18,576 bases of DNA from Thalassiosira profunda (lineage: Eukaryota; Bacillariophyta; Thalassiosirophyceae; Thalassiosirales; Thalassiosiraceae), in NCBI GenBank assembly GCA_036939355.1, contig JALLAP010000131.1, positions 1 through 18,576 on the forward strand, given 5' to 3'. A model generated the notes under the pieces. It was not told the origin of the DNA. It saw nothing but the letters and a program-made list of their open reading frames with translations, and made no database searches. This document shows, in pieces, positions 9,501 through 18,187 of the stretch (position 1 is its first letter; each line of letters opens with the position of its first letter). The translations under genes were made by a program, and so were the position numbers.

Positions 9501-9663
9501 CAACGTCCATTCCTACAGCCTGGAGGCGTGGATGAAGAAAAGGGGCAAACAGCAAGACAAGCAGTTGGTGCCCAGTTCAAACTCGTCCCAAGCGAGGTCG
9601 CGCTCGGTTGGAAAGAGAGGACTCATGGGTTCGATGAGGTCGCTATCGCGCAGTCGGCGCTAG
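6586..9663 (+). CDS. large protein with disordered RS/Q-rich N-terminus and C-terminal FG-GAP beta-propeller
   Basis: A single open frame of 1025 residues from ATG 6586 to TAG at 9661-9663, with no intron. The start MSTKKKKSESRTK is basic and has no signal peptide, unlike extracellular integrin-type FG-GAP proteins. Residues ~10-60 repeat a PDG(S/T) beta-hairpin pattern (LPDGSTIREYETEE, HPDGTKVITTTTL, LDDGSQVVERV). Residues ~60-600 are low-complexity, with poly-Q/N at ~245-275, a repeated SPGDVR, and RS-rich patches at ~369-387 and ~563-595. Residues ~600-990 contain about seven propeller blades with the pattern GDTAVIGVPYD...GSAYIFERD, DNVVVIGAPELG...GSVYMYRR, GDRVLVGSTSNVHSYSL. The tail is again RS-rich (SLSRSRR). 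The propeller is probably a protein-binding scaffold; the RS patches are potential phosphorylation sites. Intracellular location is inferred. It converges on the Gpc1-like gene, 76 bp away. Confidence 0.85.
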   Translation: MSTKKKKSESRTKLPDGSTIREYETEETHPDGTKVITTTTLRSYDKVKTLDDGSQVVERVNTTTTTTRECSNVAREPNAIESAVTAVGAQMGGFLDMFNTAAAPNEARDDQHSLTATPTERSCVSRKEADDEWSRLSRADSRLSTDSDQVALRARHSSQMRGLRKQRSGSSRELAPSTPGSMPRPSGGSRDFIESTPGSRQSRDERRQAVERQMTPQHAGRSPGGVPSTSFFQKTHPGGGNDAFHNQQQQQQSNVYQQRQQQQSYHDQQQPNNSNQCHNIYGDTNDTNSPGDVRFGDMHNMSSPGDVRCIDTAGFAVYENDRCEQLLPTFHKVREPQPSRGRSLMRSMSGSSSARDVNRNIKLGLSSTGRGRPGRSRSRRQRQRDRENPNVLDPEVVAAIGVMQDRSKSPVDRRGRSRGVSSGRQGQRSMQQSEEFDPFAGQRIGDALGIDWQAGQSTPRSQQPSMVHSPTTPMYANSPRQQHAHSRRNNVVHRGVDNANQFPAQNNPPMSAVPRTPAGPGAVDFDGLPLGNLRNPIPWDDVSDFTGARTPESALQGTTGSGRRRALSRGRSKSRGRSARSKSASRLRSAKSTDSMPVPPPTKVKYKQCLLPSDFAVDVTPPKIAIDGNNAIVTSDKFVHFYSLLKNKWTQTTTVSLQNTHRLSLALSGDTAVIGVPYDRNAKGFMTGSAYIFERDPKSHSWYQVKKIVPKRAQEYATVGYSVDICDNVVVIGAPELGLASNAVVMNGSMGGGSVYMYRRTGQSKWAPAGHLTPNNPNTIGLPLTSGFGAIVTLRSNMLVVSNYHPDIASGETSLFVYEYDPLLRSKWRLVQTDLLSTEGQRQNFGSRIALTRNSESLFIGCHSNVSPTEILCYRRKGLPDVYGNRGYELRQILTVAEKCDISDMAVDENDALILGTTNENRAYVYQQMHDLNTMENQGWRLVAKVVNGPNLNGFGTNVGLSGDRVLVGSTSNVHSYSLEAWMKKRGKQQDKQLVPSSNSSQARSRSVGKRGLMGSMRSLSRSRR
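7321..7410 (+). repeat. CAG/CAA-rich poly-glutamine coding repeat
   Basis: Mixed CAG and CAA codons encode runs of four to six glutamines separated by S, N, Y and R (QQQQQQSNVYQQRQQQQ). Mixed codons make it less prone to slippage than a pure repeat. It may vary in length between alleles. Confidence 0.8.
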
Positions 9664-9677
9664 ATAACTAGCGCCGT

Positions 9678-9704
9678 ATCAGGTAGATGTATCAGTTTAG
9701 GAGA
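9678..9704 (+). repeat. direct repeat copy A (left of the Gpc1-ankyrin gene)
   Basis: Begins ATCAGGTAGATGTATCAG and continues to GGAGA. It matches copy B at 13818-13843 in the same orientation with two substitutions and one indel. It lies 15 bp after the FG-GAP gene stop. Confidence 0.6.
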
Positions 9705-9739
9705 GATCACCGCTATATTTGTCAACTAGATTGTCAATT

Positions 9740-12700
9740 TCACTGCGCTCGTTCTCCTCTCGTCTTTCTCTTTGTCTCTGAATCTTCTGATGCTCCTGAT
9801 GAAGACGGAGCAGCCATTTCCAACAGGAGTATCAACGAGGTAGAGTACGTCACTGCGTACAGATCCCTAATGAGCTGTTGCATCGGAAGGACGCCTTCAT
9901 ACGAGCCAAAGTGAGGCTGCCCTTCTTGAGTTGCCCAGCCATGTCCTCGCACCCACGTTGGCGAGCAGCGCATCATGCTCGTGTCGATGCGCGGGAGAGC
10001 GTTTGCGTCAGCAGAAGCAGATTCATAAACAGCGCGGATCCCGTCAAGCGAACACCCCGGTTGGCTCAGATCACGGCTTCCGCGTTGTGCGAAGTGCACA
10101 AACGCCGTGGGATGAGTGAGCCATCCCAAAATCTTGGCAACGATGCCAAACAGAGGCCGAGCAGGAGCCGACTCTGCGATATGGACGTAATCGCTCGTGA
10201 CGAACAGTTCCATTTGTCTCGACATGCGATCAAAATCCGTGCCCATCAGTTGGAGAAGCTCTCGCGCCCTCTCTGGCTGGACTTTGAGATAGCCACGCAG
10301 GAACTGCACAAACACCTCCTCAAGCATCTCCTCCATGCAAGGTTGGGCTCGATGCCCAAGCGATGCCGTCCTTCCCAGCTCGAGGCGGCAAGGAGGCTCG
10401 ATGCAAACAGACCCGCGCCCAGCTGCTCAATGAGTGACACTTGGAAACGCTCGTTGCGATCATAGAGGATGTTGTGCTGCGCGTGAATGTGGGAGGGATC
10501 GAATCGCTCAATCACCTGCATTTTGTTGAGTATGTGCTTGAGGTCCCCAAGCCCGCTCGCCCTTACATTCGGAGCTGCCAATCCAGCGAAGCCACGGGCG
10601 ATGCGGCCGGCACCTCCACGAAAGCGGGTCAAGAACGTCTCAAACGACCACAAATGCGGTCGTCCCTCACGAGCATCATGCTGGATGTCGATCAACGTGC
10701 CATGCATCAGCCCATTGCGAGCTAGGCACGCATAATCGTACGCCGCCTTGAGAATTCCTGCCCGGCACTCGTCGAGGGGAAGCTCTGGGTCGTTCGCATA
10801 CTCTGTGTATCCACTTGGTGGGCGATAGAGGAGCGCAGTAATTCCTTCCAATCGATCGCTCACTTCAAAGCGATGGAAGCCCTGTGAGCGTTGCCCCTCG
10901 ACTGCCTCCCTAAACTCTTCAGGCAACTCCGTTATTGTGATGAGCTCAGCTTGGGACGGATACTCGCTCTCAAGATGCAATCGTTCTTTCAGCGCCGCCA
11001 TTGACGCGTCCATTGCTGCTTCCTTTGCCAGTGGATGGGGATCCTTGCTCTCCTCGAACGTCTTGCTGAGCTTCAGCGCGTATTCTGTTTCTCCGCTGCG
11101 GGTGCTGAAGAAGAGCGTGCGACCCGCTGCTCTTTGGCTTGTGAGATCAATGTCGTGCTCCTCCAAAAATGCGCGAACATCGTTGCACGCTCGTGGACTG
11201 GGAAGAGCTTCGACACACGGGATGGCAGCGGCTCCGTCTTCCACTAAATTGTTGGAGTCTGAGTACGTGTTGGAGCCCATATGAAGAGCGAAGAGCATCC
11301 GCACGAGCGTCGCCCACGCTTCGTGGTTCGTGATGGCATCGCATCCGTCCCCTAACGTGATGGCGTACATTTGCGGAAGTCTGCCCAGCGATGAAATCAT
11401 CGCATCATTCAATTCCCCGGGATCGCCTTTGCCGCTGGCCCACTGCATCAGCTCCTCTGCCGGCAGTTCTTCCCCGAAGACATGGTGCATGATGGCCATA
11501 ATGCTCCTGCGATTCAAGACTCGTCCCGTGTCGAGGTTGACAATGAGATCAACTAAAATCCACTCAGTGTACCCAAGCGAGTTTGGGACCTGCGGATTGG
11601 GAGCCGCAGCACCAAACAGTCGTAAGAGAAACACCATTTCTACCTCGAGACGATCGAAGGCAAAGTCGAGAGCGCTCTGGCCATTGCGGTTGCGTTTGTT
11701 CAGGTCGAGACTGGTTCCACAGTTCACGAGCAGCGGCTTGATGAACTTCAACTGTCGCTTCTTCACCAGAAGGTGAAGAGCTGTGTTGCCGTATCGATCG
11801 AGTCGCTGGTTGATGATCGACACGGCCCTGTTAGAAAGCGAGCTCACTCCACATTTGGCGAAGTTGCCAAGCTTGACGACCGTGTCGACAAAATCTCGAT
11901 GCGAGTCCACGTCTCGGAAGTCTATCGGCTGGAAGAGCTTCAGGAAGCGCGAAACGATTCGCCTACAGATGCCCTCTGCCGTCCACGCATCCTTCGGTGG
12001 TAGGGCCTCGCCTCGAGTAATGAAGTAATTCGGCACCAGTCCAATCCTCGTCCGCAGAGTCTGCACCTGTCTCCGGAACAAATAGTCAAGGCAATCTAAC
12101 TCATCTCGATCGTCAACGGCGCCGTATCTGCCAGAACCTTCCCCGAAGCCACCAATTCCAGCGGTAGATCCACCGGCTCTGTCGCTTGGCTCCTGCGCCA
12201 ATGGTACAGGGAGCAAGGTATTGAAGTGCTTGGCAAGCGTGCGACTGTACAGCGACGTCGAGTAGTACGAATATCGTTTGGCGCCGCGTTGGACTGCAAT
12301 GGCCAGCACTGCGATCAAAGCGGCGCGATGAACCAGTTTGGAGGAGTAGCAAGCATAGCCAAGGATGAAGATGGAGGCGAAGGTGCATGCAGCGTGATAC
12401 GTCATGTGCAGGAGAACGTCCCGCCTCTCGAAGTGATTGTTTGCGATCTGTTTCAGGGACGCGCCCCGGGGTCGATGCCAAAGAGCCTCTCCCAAGGCGA
12501 TACATGCACCTCCACGCATGAAGGCGTGATAACAGGTATCGTACATCGGCACCACAGACCGCCCATCGGGCCCTATCCTGTCTTTTCTCGGAAGATTGAT
12601 GCCAATGTACAGCATCCAAATCAGATAGAGGACGAACCACAGCAGGTAGAGGACGAGGGCGTTGCCGGCGACGCTGCCCCACAAATGTCTCATCTTCGCA

Positions 12701-13574
12701 GCTGCACCAGCCTCGAGTGGCAGAAAGTGCACCGCATCCAAGTAGTTGAGATGGAAGAAGCTCGGCCAGGCAGCACGGATCTCGTCGGAATGCCAGCGCA
12801 AGCTGTACGCCTCCATTGGCGGAAAGATGTGTATGAACAGACCTGTCATCGTGTCCACGTCGTGAAAGAGGAGAGCAATGTAGGGAAGGGCCGCCGTCGC
12901 CGCCAGGAGGGGACCGCAAGATGTGCCAATGACCGCCATGAACAGATGCTTTCGGATCGAGTCCGATAGTACGATGACATCCTCGCTGATGAATTTGACG
13001 ATGGCAGAGTGCAGCACCAGGGCCACGAGCGACAGGACCGCAATCACGTTCGCCACCCAACAGAAGTCGAGGTAGTAGAAACATTTGTTCAAAGGCTTGG
13101 CGTGGCATCGGTGGTACTGATTCAACGGAATGAGGAAGATCATCTCCACAAAAAGAATCCAGAAGTGTTGCTTGCAGGCGAAGAAAACGTAGGCGATCAA
13201 GAAGGTATTGAGCACTCCTAGAACGAAATGATGCTCTTGGAAAGCCTCGGCCATCAGCTGCTTGACCAGGCCGTCCACCTCGCCGACCACCTCGCTGCCA
13301 GAGATTTGAGTAAGAATACCTGTACGTCTCAGTAACAGCCAAGATACAGCGCAACGTACCGAATCGTTTCCACCTCTTCTTTTGTGAGCTGCTTGTCGTT
13401 GATGGTGACGGAGGCGCCGGAGGAGGATCTCTGGGACGAGTAGATGTGCTCGTCCATCGCCATAGATTCGCGCGTGCGATAAAAGAGCGGAAAGTCGGCG
13501 GCCCTGTCCCTCCCGCCCTTGCTCCGGCGAGGGCGGCGGCCGCCCGTGAACGAGTCGATTCCTTCGATGGCCAT
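9740..13574 (-). CDS. Gpc1-like glycerophosphocholine acyltransferase fused to ankyrin repeats and a C-terminal domain
   Basis: ATG 13574 (MAIEGIDSF); an upstream in-frame ATG at 13667 is possible. Exon 1 (13360-13574) joins exon 2 at 13294 to give EETIREVVGEVDGLV. Residues ~98-400 match the Gpc1/DUF2838 family: QYHRCHAKPLNKCFYYLDF, then FHDVDTMTGLFIHIFPPMEA and SLRW, in a block with about eight membrane segments. Known Gpc1 enzymes use acyl-CoA to convert glycerophosphocholine to lysophosphatidylcholine at the ER; activity here is inferred. Residues ~570-640 resemble ankyrin repeats (YGNTALHLLVKK, NGQSALDFAFDR). A ~400-residue C-terminal region follows, with a faint kinase-like look (EYALKLSK, GLMHGTLIDIQHD). 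The frame of exon 2 stops at 10246, but the neighbouring frame from ~10336 to the stop at 9740 reads as better protein (MEEMLEEVFVQFLRGYL), so a one-base loss near 10337-10345 is likely. Total length would be about 1255 residues, far longer than yeast Gpc1 (roughly 475). Confidence 0.82.
13295..13359 (-). other. intron of the Gpc1-ankyrin gene (phase 2, 65 nt)
   Basis: Donor CG/GTACGT and acceptor CTCTGGCAG/CGAGG on the minus strand, with TTACTCA as a possible branch site. Splicing completes an Arg codon and joins the exon 1 frame to the membrane-domain frame. Without it exon 1 hits a stop within five codons. Confidence 0.8.
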
Positions 13575-13995
13575 TTCGATTGAAAAAAGTGAGGAGCTGT
13601 TAGCTTTGCAGTTGCGTGGTTGCTCTTGCTCCTGCTTCTCTTGACGCCAGGGTTCGCTTCGCAACAAATCTTGGTCTGGTGTCCCTTGACGCTCTCATCT
13701 CAGGAATGTCAGGTTCTCGCGTTGACAGAGGTCGAACACAAGGCCACCAGAAAGGACGGGCTCTTTGCTCAGGGTGCAAGAAGTCTTTCCGGCCAGCGAT
13801 AGAGCTGAGTGGCAGAAATCAGGTAGATGCATCAGATTGGAGACAGAACCCGCAAAGGCAAGTATGGCATGTAGATTTGGTTACCGGATCTGCGATTGTA
13901 GCCACTCCATCTGCTCTCTGGTATTGCAAACTGACCGGCGAAACGCTCTTGATGATGAGAGCTCGCCTTCGCTCCTCCCTATCCTGCTTCTGGAT
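13575..13995. promoter_or_regulatory. intergenic region upstream of the Gpc1-ankyrin gene
   Basis: These 421 bp lie between two same-strand genes and hold the Gpc1-like gene's 5' flank and the 3' flank of the unrecognised gene. A T-rich tract directly precedes ATG 13574. Direct repeat copy B is at 13818-13843. I see no convincing gene; the plus-strand leucine-rich frame at 13620 lacks an ATG. Confidence 0.5.
13818..13843 (+). repeat. direct repeat copy B (right of the Gpc1-ankyrin gene)
   Basis: Begins ATCAGGTAGATGCATCAG and ends GGAGA. It is the partner of copy A at 9678-9704, about 4.14 kb away, same orientation. The two enclose the whole Gpc1-like gene. Confidence 0.6.
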
Positions 13996-14942
13996 TCAGG
14001 CGTAGTAGCCGTCGCGAGTGGATGAGTGTATCCTCCTTTTGACTCCCCATTTCATCTCCGCCAGGCGAGCAAACATGCGCGTCGGTCGCCGCTTGGATTG
14101 CGCAGCTTTCTCCGTGCATTGCAGACGGTGCAAATTGGTTAGCGGCGACACCTCGGATTCCGACGACGACGTGGGAGGGGTGATGGGATGTCTGCCATCC
14201 ATTGGCCGGGGCGTCTGTGGTACGTGCTGTTTCTCTTTGGTTCGGCTCGATTGATTCGGCGAGCCGACAAAATCGAGGAAGGCCTCGAAGGTTTCGCCGA
14301 TGCCATCATCATCTGCAAGTGCGTCCACGTGCATGCCTTCGGCAGCCCTCATGCGGCCGTCCGCGTCTGTAAATGCATCCATCACGCATCGCCCTTCCTG
14401 GATCGGGTACAGCTGCCTCTCCATCCACGATGATGGACCCCGCGCGTCGTCGCTTCTCTCCCGGTCGTACAGTCGCAGCACCGCGGTGTTGTACGCCTCC
14501 TCCGTCGCGACGCCGCCCTGCAGCGCCTCATCTGGGCCGTCGGCGAAGGAGCATGGGGGTGAGTTCGCATCAATATCATTCGATGACACATCAGTGCATC
14601 AAAATGCGCTCGGCGCTGCAACAAAATTACGCGACATGCCAACTCACCTCGCCGCACCGTCACCGGGGCATCGCAGAGGATGCGGTTGACGATGAGCGCG
14701 TGCGGCTCCGTCTCGAATTGGACGACGGCGGGCACCATGGCGATCAGATTTGTGGGAGGCATTTGCAGGAGCACGCCTCGCGTCCACTTCAAATCAACTG
14801 CCCACCGTGAACAGTAAAATTCACGTGACCTGTCATTGCTTTTCCCTCTTCCGCTTCCGCTTCCGGCTTCCGCGTCGTCTGCGCTGGCGCATGGACCACT
14901 GCTCGTAGCGCTGCCATCCCCCCCGCCGCGGAGCACCACCAT
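13996..14942 (-). CDS. unrecognised two-exon protein
   Basis: I do not recognise the family. Proposed exon 1 is 14648-14942 and exon 2 is 13996-14531, giving 276 residues. The start is uncertain: ATG 14942 opens a glycine/serine-rich stretch, while ATG 14762 (MPPTNLIAMVP) starts the conserved-looking part. The residues before 14762 (WAVDLKWTRGVLLQ) look plausibly coding, so I prefer 14942. The likely folded core is MVPAVVQFETEPHALIVNR, then ILCDAPVTVRR, joined by splicing to DEALQGGVATEEAYNTAVLRL and YDRERSDDARG. The C-terminal half is polar and basic with a serine cluster (TPPTSSSESEVSPL) and looks disordered. No signal peptide or membrane segment is seen. ATG 14942 is about 17 nt downstream of a CTCTAGAG motif and the gene diverges from the WD40-like gene. 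Confidence 0.6.
14532..14647 (-). other. intron of the unrecognised gene (phase 1, 116 nt)
   Basis: Donor CGAG/GTGAGT is a strong consensus. Acceptor is ACGGCCCAG/ATGAGG, with GAACTCAC upstream as a possible branch site. It completes a GAT codon and puts both coding-looking frames in register. Nearer AGs give an intron of about 32 nt. Confidence 0.65.
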
Positions 14943-15075
14943 TGCAATATTGCGACGCGCTCTAGAGAGGGCGCGCTGCACATTCCTGCGCCGCCGTAAA
15001 CGCGTTTGGCGCCGGTGAATTTTTCTCCTGCACCTTGCCATTCGACCTCTCCTGCACCCCGCCCCCAAAAATATT
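14943..15075. promoter_or_regulatory. 133-bp divergent promoter region with a CTCTAGAG motif
   Basis: Lies between the minus-strand ATG 14942 and the plus-strand ATG 15076, so both promoters must overlap it if both starts are right. CTCTAGAGAGG is at 14960-14970. The A-rich CCCCCAAAAATATT precedes the plus-strand ATG. Confidence 0.5.
14960..14970. promoter_or_regulatory. CTCTAGAG motif in the divergent promoter
   Basis: CTCTAGAGAGG lies about 17 nt upstream of ATG 14942 (minus) and about 105 nt upstream of ATG 15076 (plus). In the minus direction it reads CTCTCTAGAG. Confidence 0.45.
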
Positions 15076-18073
15076 ATGTACGAGTGGGCCCTGGGCATCA
15101 CCGACAGCCGCCCCGCGTCCTGGCGCTCCTGCCCGCCGCGGTGGGACGACGAGAAGCTCACGGCGTCGTCGTCGCACTCCTTTCTCGACGTGATGGGGAA
15201 GCTGTGCGAAACGGCCATCAAGAGGTGAGCACATGATGTGCACTCGTATCTTTTTATGGCCAATTCTGATATCCACGCCCTTGCCACATTCCACTATTAA
15301 TTGCAACAGTCGACGCGAATACGACCACGGCATCGACGAGCACCTGTGGAAGATGAGGATCTGTTCGATGCATGACATGACCCACCCACCCTCCGCCGAG
15401 GATAGGATCATGCGCCTTTTGGAGGATCGGGACCAAGACGACGATGGCAGCGACGACTCGGACGACGAGGAGAAATACCGGGGGAACATCCTCATTCCCT
15501 GCCCGCAGGGGGAGGACATGGCGGAGGAGTTCAACGACGACGAGGCGCAGATTCTCAGCGCGAGCACGAAGCTGAGCAGGGAGCTGCTCCCCGAAGGACA
15601 CGTGCTGGAGGTGACATACGATTACGGGACCACGACGACCATTTACCTGAAGGTCCTGAGCGTCAAGATGAAGGCGGTGCAGTCGCTCCTGCAATATTTT
15701 TCGCTCGAGTCGGCCTCGGCGAACATGTTGGAGGAGCTGAAGGCCGTGCCGGCCTATTCCCTGCCCAAGGAGAAACAGGTGGACCACTTTTTTCCGTATG
15801 CATCCAAGGCCTTCCTGGGGTATTACCAGCCTCTGTTCGCGGGGAAGAGCGATGAATTCGATATTGGGGAGAGCCAGAGGGTGATGGGCAGCGTGACGAT
15901 GGGCCTATCGTCCAAGATCAGGTCGGAGAGGGACACGACATTTTGCAGTATGGAGGATCGTAACTGCTCGAGCGACGTGTTGTTCTGCCCCGGCGTGCTC
16001 GATCCGAACGAGCTGCTGCAGGCTGTGGATAAGGCCTGGGAACCGCGGGAGAGAGACGATGATCCGGATCGGCTGGAGGATTACCGTTATGACTGGATTC
16101 GGCGATTCATAACTGGAGCCGACGACGATGAGGGAGCCAAAATTGTGCAGGAGTTGATTGCAAATGACAACGGCTTCGGGGCAAAGTTGGTGCCCATTCG
16201 GCTGAAGAAGGACCGCGAGAAGTCCGACTTCGACTTTGAAGCGGTATTCCCCAAGACGGCCGGCCAAATTATGTCCGGACGGTTCCGCTGGTTTCAATAC
16301 AAGAAGGGGGTTCTTAGAGTAGTAGTGGGCCGGGGAATGGGACAGGACAATCGGCAGTGTCCCAGTGACCAAATCCTCCGGACCTGGAACCACGAGTTTG
16401 AGACGTTCCACGAATTGCTGTGCGCCGTCGAAGCGAGCTGGGTGTGGGAAGGCCGCGAGCTGGCTGCGGACGCTGTGATAGCAAAGTTCGATACGGATCT
16501 CGGACCGAGCGCGCCTCTCCCCAAGGAGCCACCCTGTCTGGGGAAGGAAACGGATGCCATCTCCATTTCGAGCTGCAAAGACCTGAAAAAGCTGGTCACT
16601 GCGTTGGCCATCTCTGTGGAAGATGGTAAGACGGTGCTTTACAGCGGACACGACGACGGGACCCTTGCCAAGTTTTCCTTGGACGACAACCAAGAGCTCT
16701 GGAGCAAGAAGATCTACACCGATGGGACGAAGGACAATGAGAGGTACATGGGCGGCGTCGGCATGATGGTGCAAGCTACATATGGTGTTGCGGGCATTAA
16801 GGTTCGGCCAAACTCATCGAACCCAAAGACATCGATTGTCTATACTTGGACTGATGCCTACCAAGGGTACCCTTCACGCAACTACGACGATCGCGAGGCG
16901 TCGCAATTGAGAGGATGGTCCGGTGAAAATGGTGAGCTTCTCCGCCGATTCACCCTCAACATCGGTCGTGACGAGGACGGCAACGACGCCTACCCTTCCA
17001 TTTCCACTGTGGTATTTTGCAAGGCGTTGTACAACCGAGCCTGGCAGGACACGATCGTTGTGGGCCTGCATTGCTGCTACAACGGCCTACAGTGGGATGA
17101 AGACGACTTCGACCTCGAGGAAATGCAAGATTTTTCAGAGGGCAACATCGTTCCGTTTTTGGAGAGCTCGATGGATGAAATGGAGAGCTGGCGGGGACAG
17201 GGGGGCATCATCCAATCCATGGCTGTTGCAGGGAGGAGTTATGTGGTCAGCTTGTCGATTATGCTGGGAACTGGTCACCCCGACGACATCGTTCTCTGGA
17301 GCCTACAGCAGCCAGGCATCCCACTCTACCGGAAGGCGTTGTGGAACCACAACGAGCGATCGGTCTTCAGAGCGCAACAAACTCGCCTCGACGATGTCGC
17401 AGGCATCAGTATTGATGGCAAGGAGTTGCTCCTGACGGATTTGCACGGGGATCGCATAGCCCCCATGACTATTGAAAAAGACGCAGATGGATCGCCTTAC
17501 ATCGAGATGCATGGATATGCCTCCATTGGAAGCAAATACTACGAAGACGAAGGATACCACGGCCGAATGGGAGTGTCTTCCAAGCACGCTGCTGTGGCGA
17601 TGGAGATCGAACCGACAGCGTGGATCTTCAAGATCAGAGGAAACTCGACCCACGCCAAACTTGATAAACGCGATGGCAACCCACGCGAGTTTCGCGATGA
17701 GGGCGATCATGGCTTTGGCGACGGCGATGAAAAGGCCCTACAGGAGAAACGAGCGGGCAGAGAAATGGCGGTAGGAAAGGTCGAGTTCCCAAAGTACGGT
17801 GGCAACAAGCCCTCGCGGAAGAAAGTCAAAAATGACCATTTCGCCATGTCCTTCACAGACGACAGCGACGGTCTGGGCCGGGGCGGTCCCGTCACCATGG
17901 CGATGCGAGGAAGGCATCTCGTTGGCGGGTTCTCGAACGGCTCGATGGTGAGGTTTCTCCTCCCAGAGCAGTTCGATGACGGCGATTCCTCCATCAGCGC
18001 GAACCATCTCGTCTCTGTCTGCTCATTGCCAAGTGATGAGTGGCACATTCCACTGCTTGAGACCTCGGATTGA
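15076..18073 (+). CDS. WD40-like beta-propeller protein with an acidic N-terminal region
   Basis: Exon 1 (15076-15224) begins MYEWALGITDSRPASWR; exon 2 (15310-18073) ends at TGA 18071-18073; together 970 residues. The N-terminal ~170 residues contain an acidic run (DQDDDGSDDSDDEEK) and LLPEGHVLEVTYDYGTTTTI, which faintly recalls the plasmid pRiA4b ORF-3-like fold (LxYxYDFGD); this is weak. From about residue 467 the pattern of a WD40-type propeller appears: LVTALAISVEDGKTVLYSG, HDDGTLAKFSLDDNQELW, VAGISIDGKELLLTDLHGD, VTMAMRGRHLVGG, FSNGSMVRFLL. The blades are degenerate with long insertions. A basic stretch (KPSRKKVKND) could be a nuclear signal. I do not recognise a specific orthologue; such propellers are usually scaffolds. 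The ORF could be mistaken for a single exon starting at ATG 15233, but that ATG lies inside the intron. Confidence 0.8.
15225..15309 (+). other. intron of the WD40-like gene (phase 2, 85 nt)
   Basis: Donor AAGAG/GTGAGC and acceptor TTGCAACAG/TCGACG, with ATTAAT upstream of the acceptor. It completes an AGT codon and gives AIKSRREYDHGIDEHLW. The intron frame is open on the downstream side, so the exon 2 frame extends back into it. Confidence 0.8.
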
Positions 18074-18187
18074 TGCTGCTGCAGCGTCTTTGGTGGCTCC
18101 TTTGCGTGCCATACACATTGTTACTTTACTTAGCACACATTCTCTATCAATACCTGTTCGCAATTCCTCGACACCAGTTTCAGCCTC

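Noticed and set aside
12113..13354. 413-codon minus-strand ORF overlapping the Gpc1-like gene
   Set aside because: It is a frame-shadow of the membrane-domain frame and lacks hydrophobic segments; spliced exon 1 joins the other frame.
13620..13802. Small plus-strand ORF with a leucine-rich signal-peptide-like start
   Set aside because: It begins at TTG with no ATG and nothing else supports a gene; the leucine run comes from a CTCTTGCTC-type repeat.
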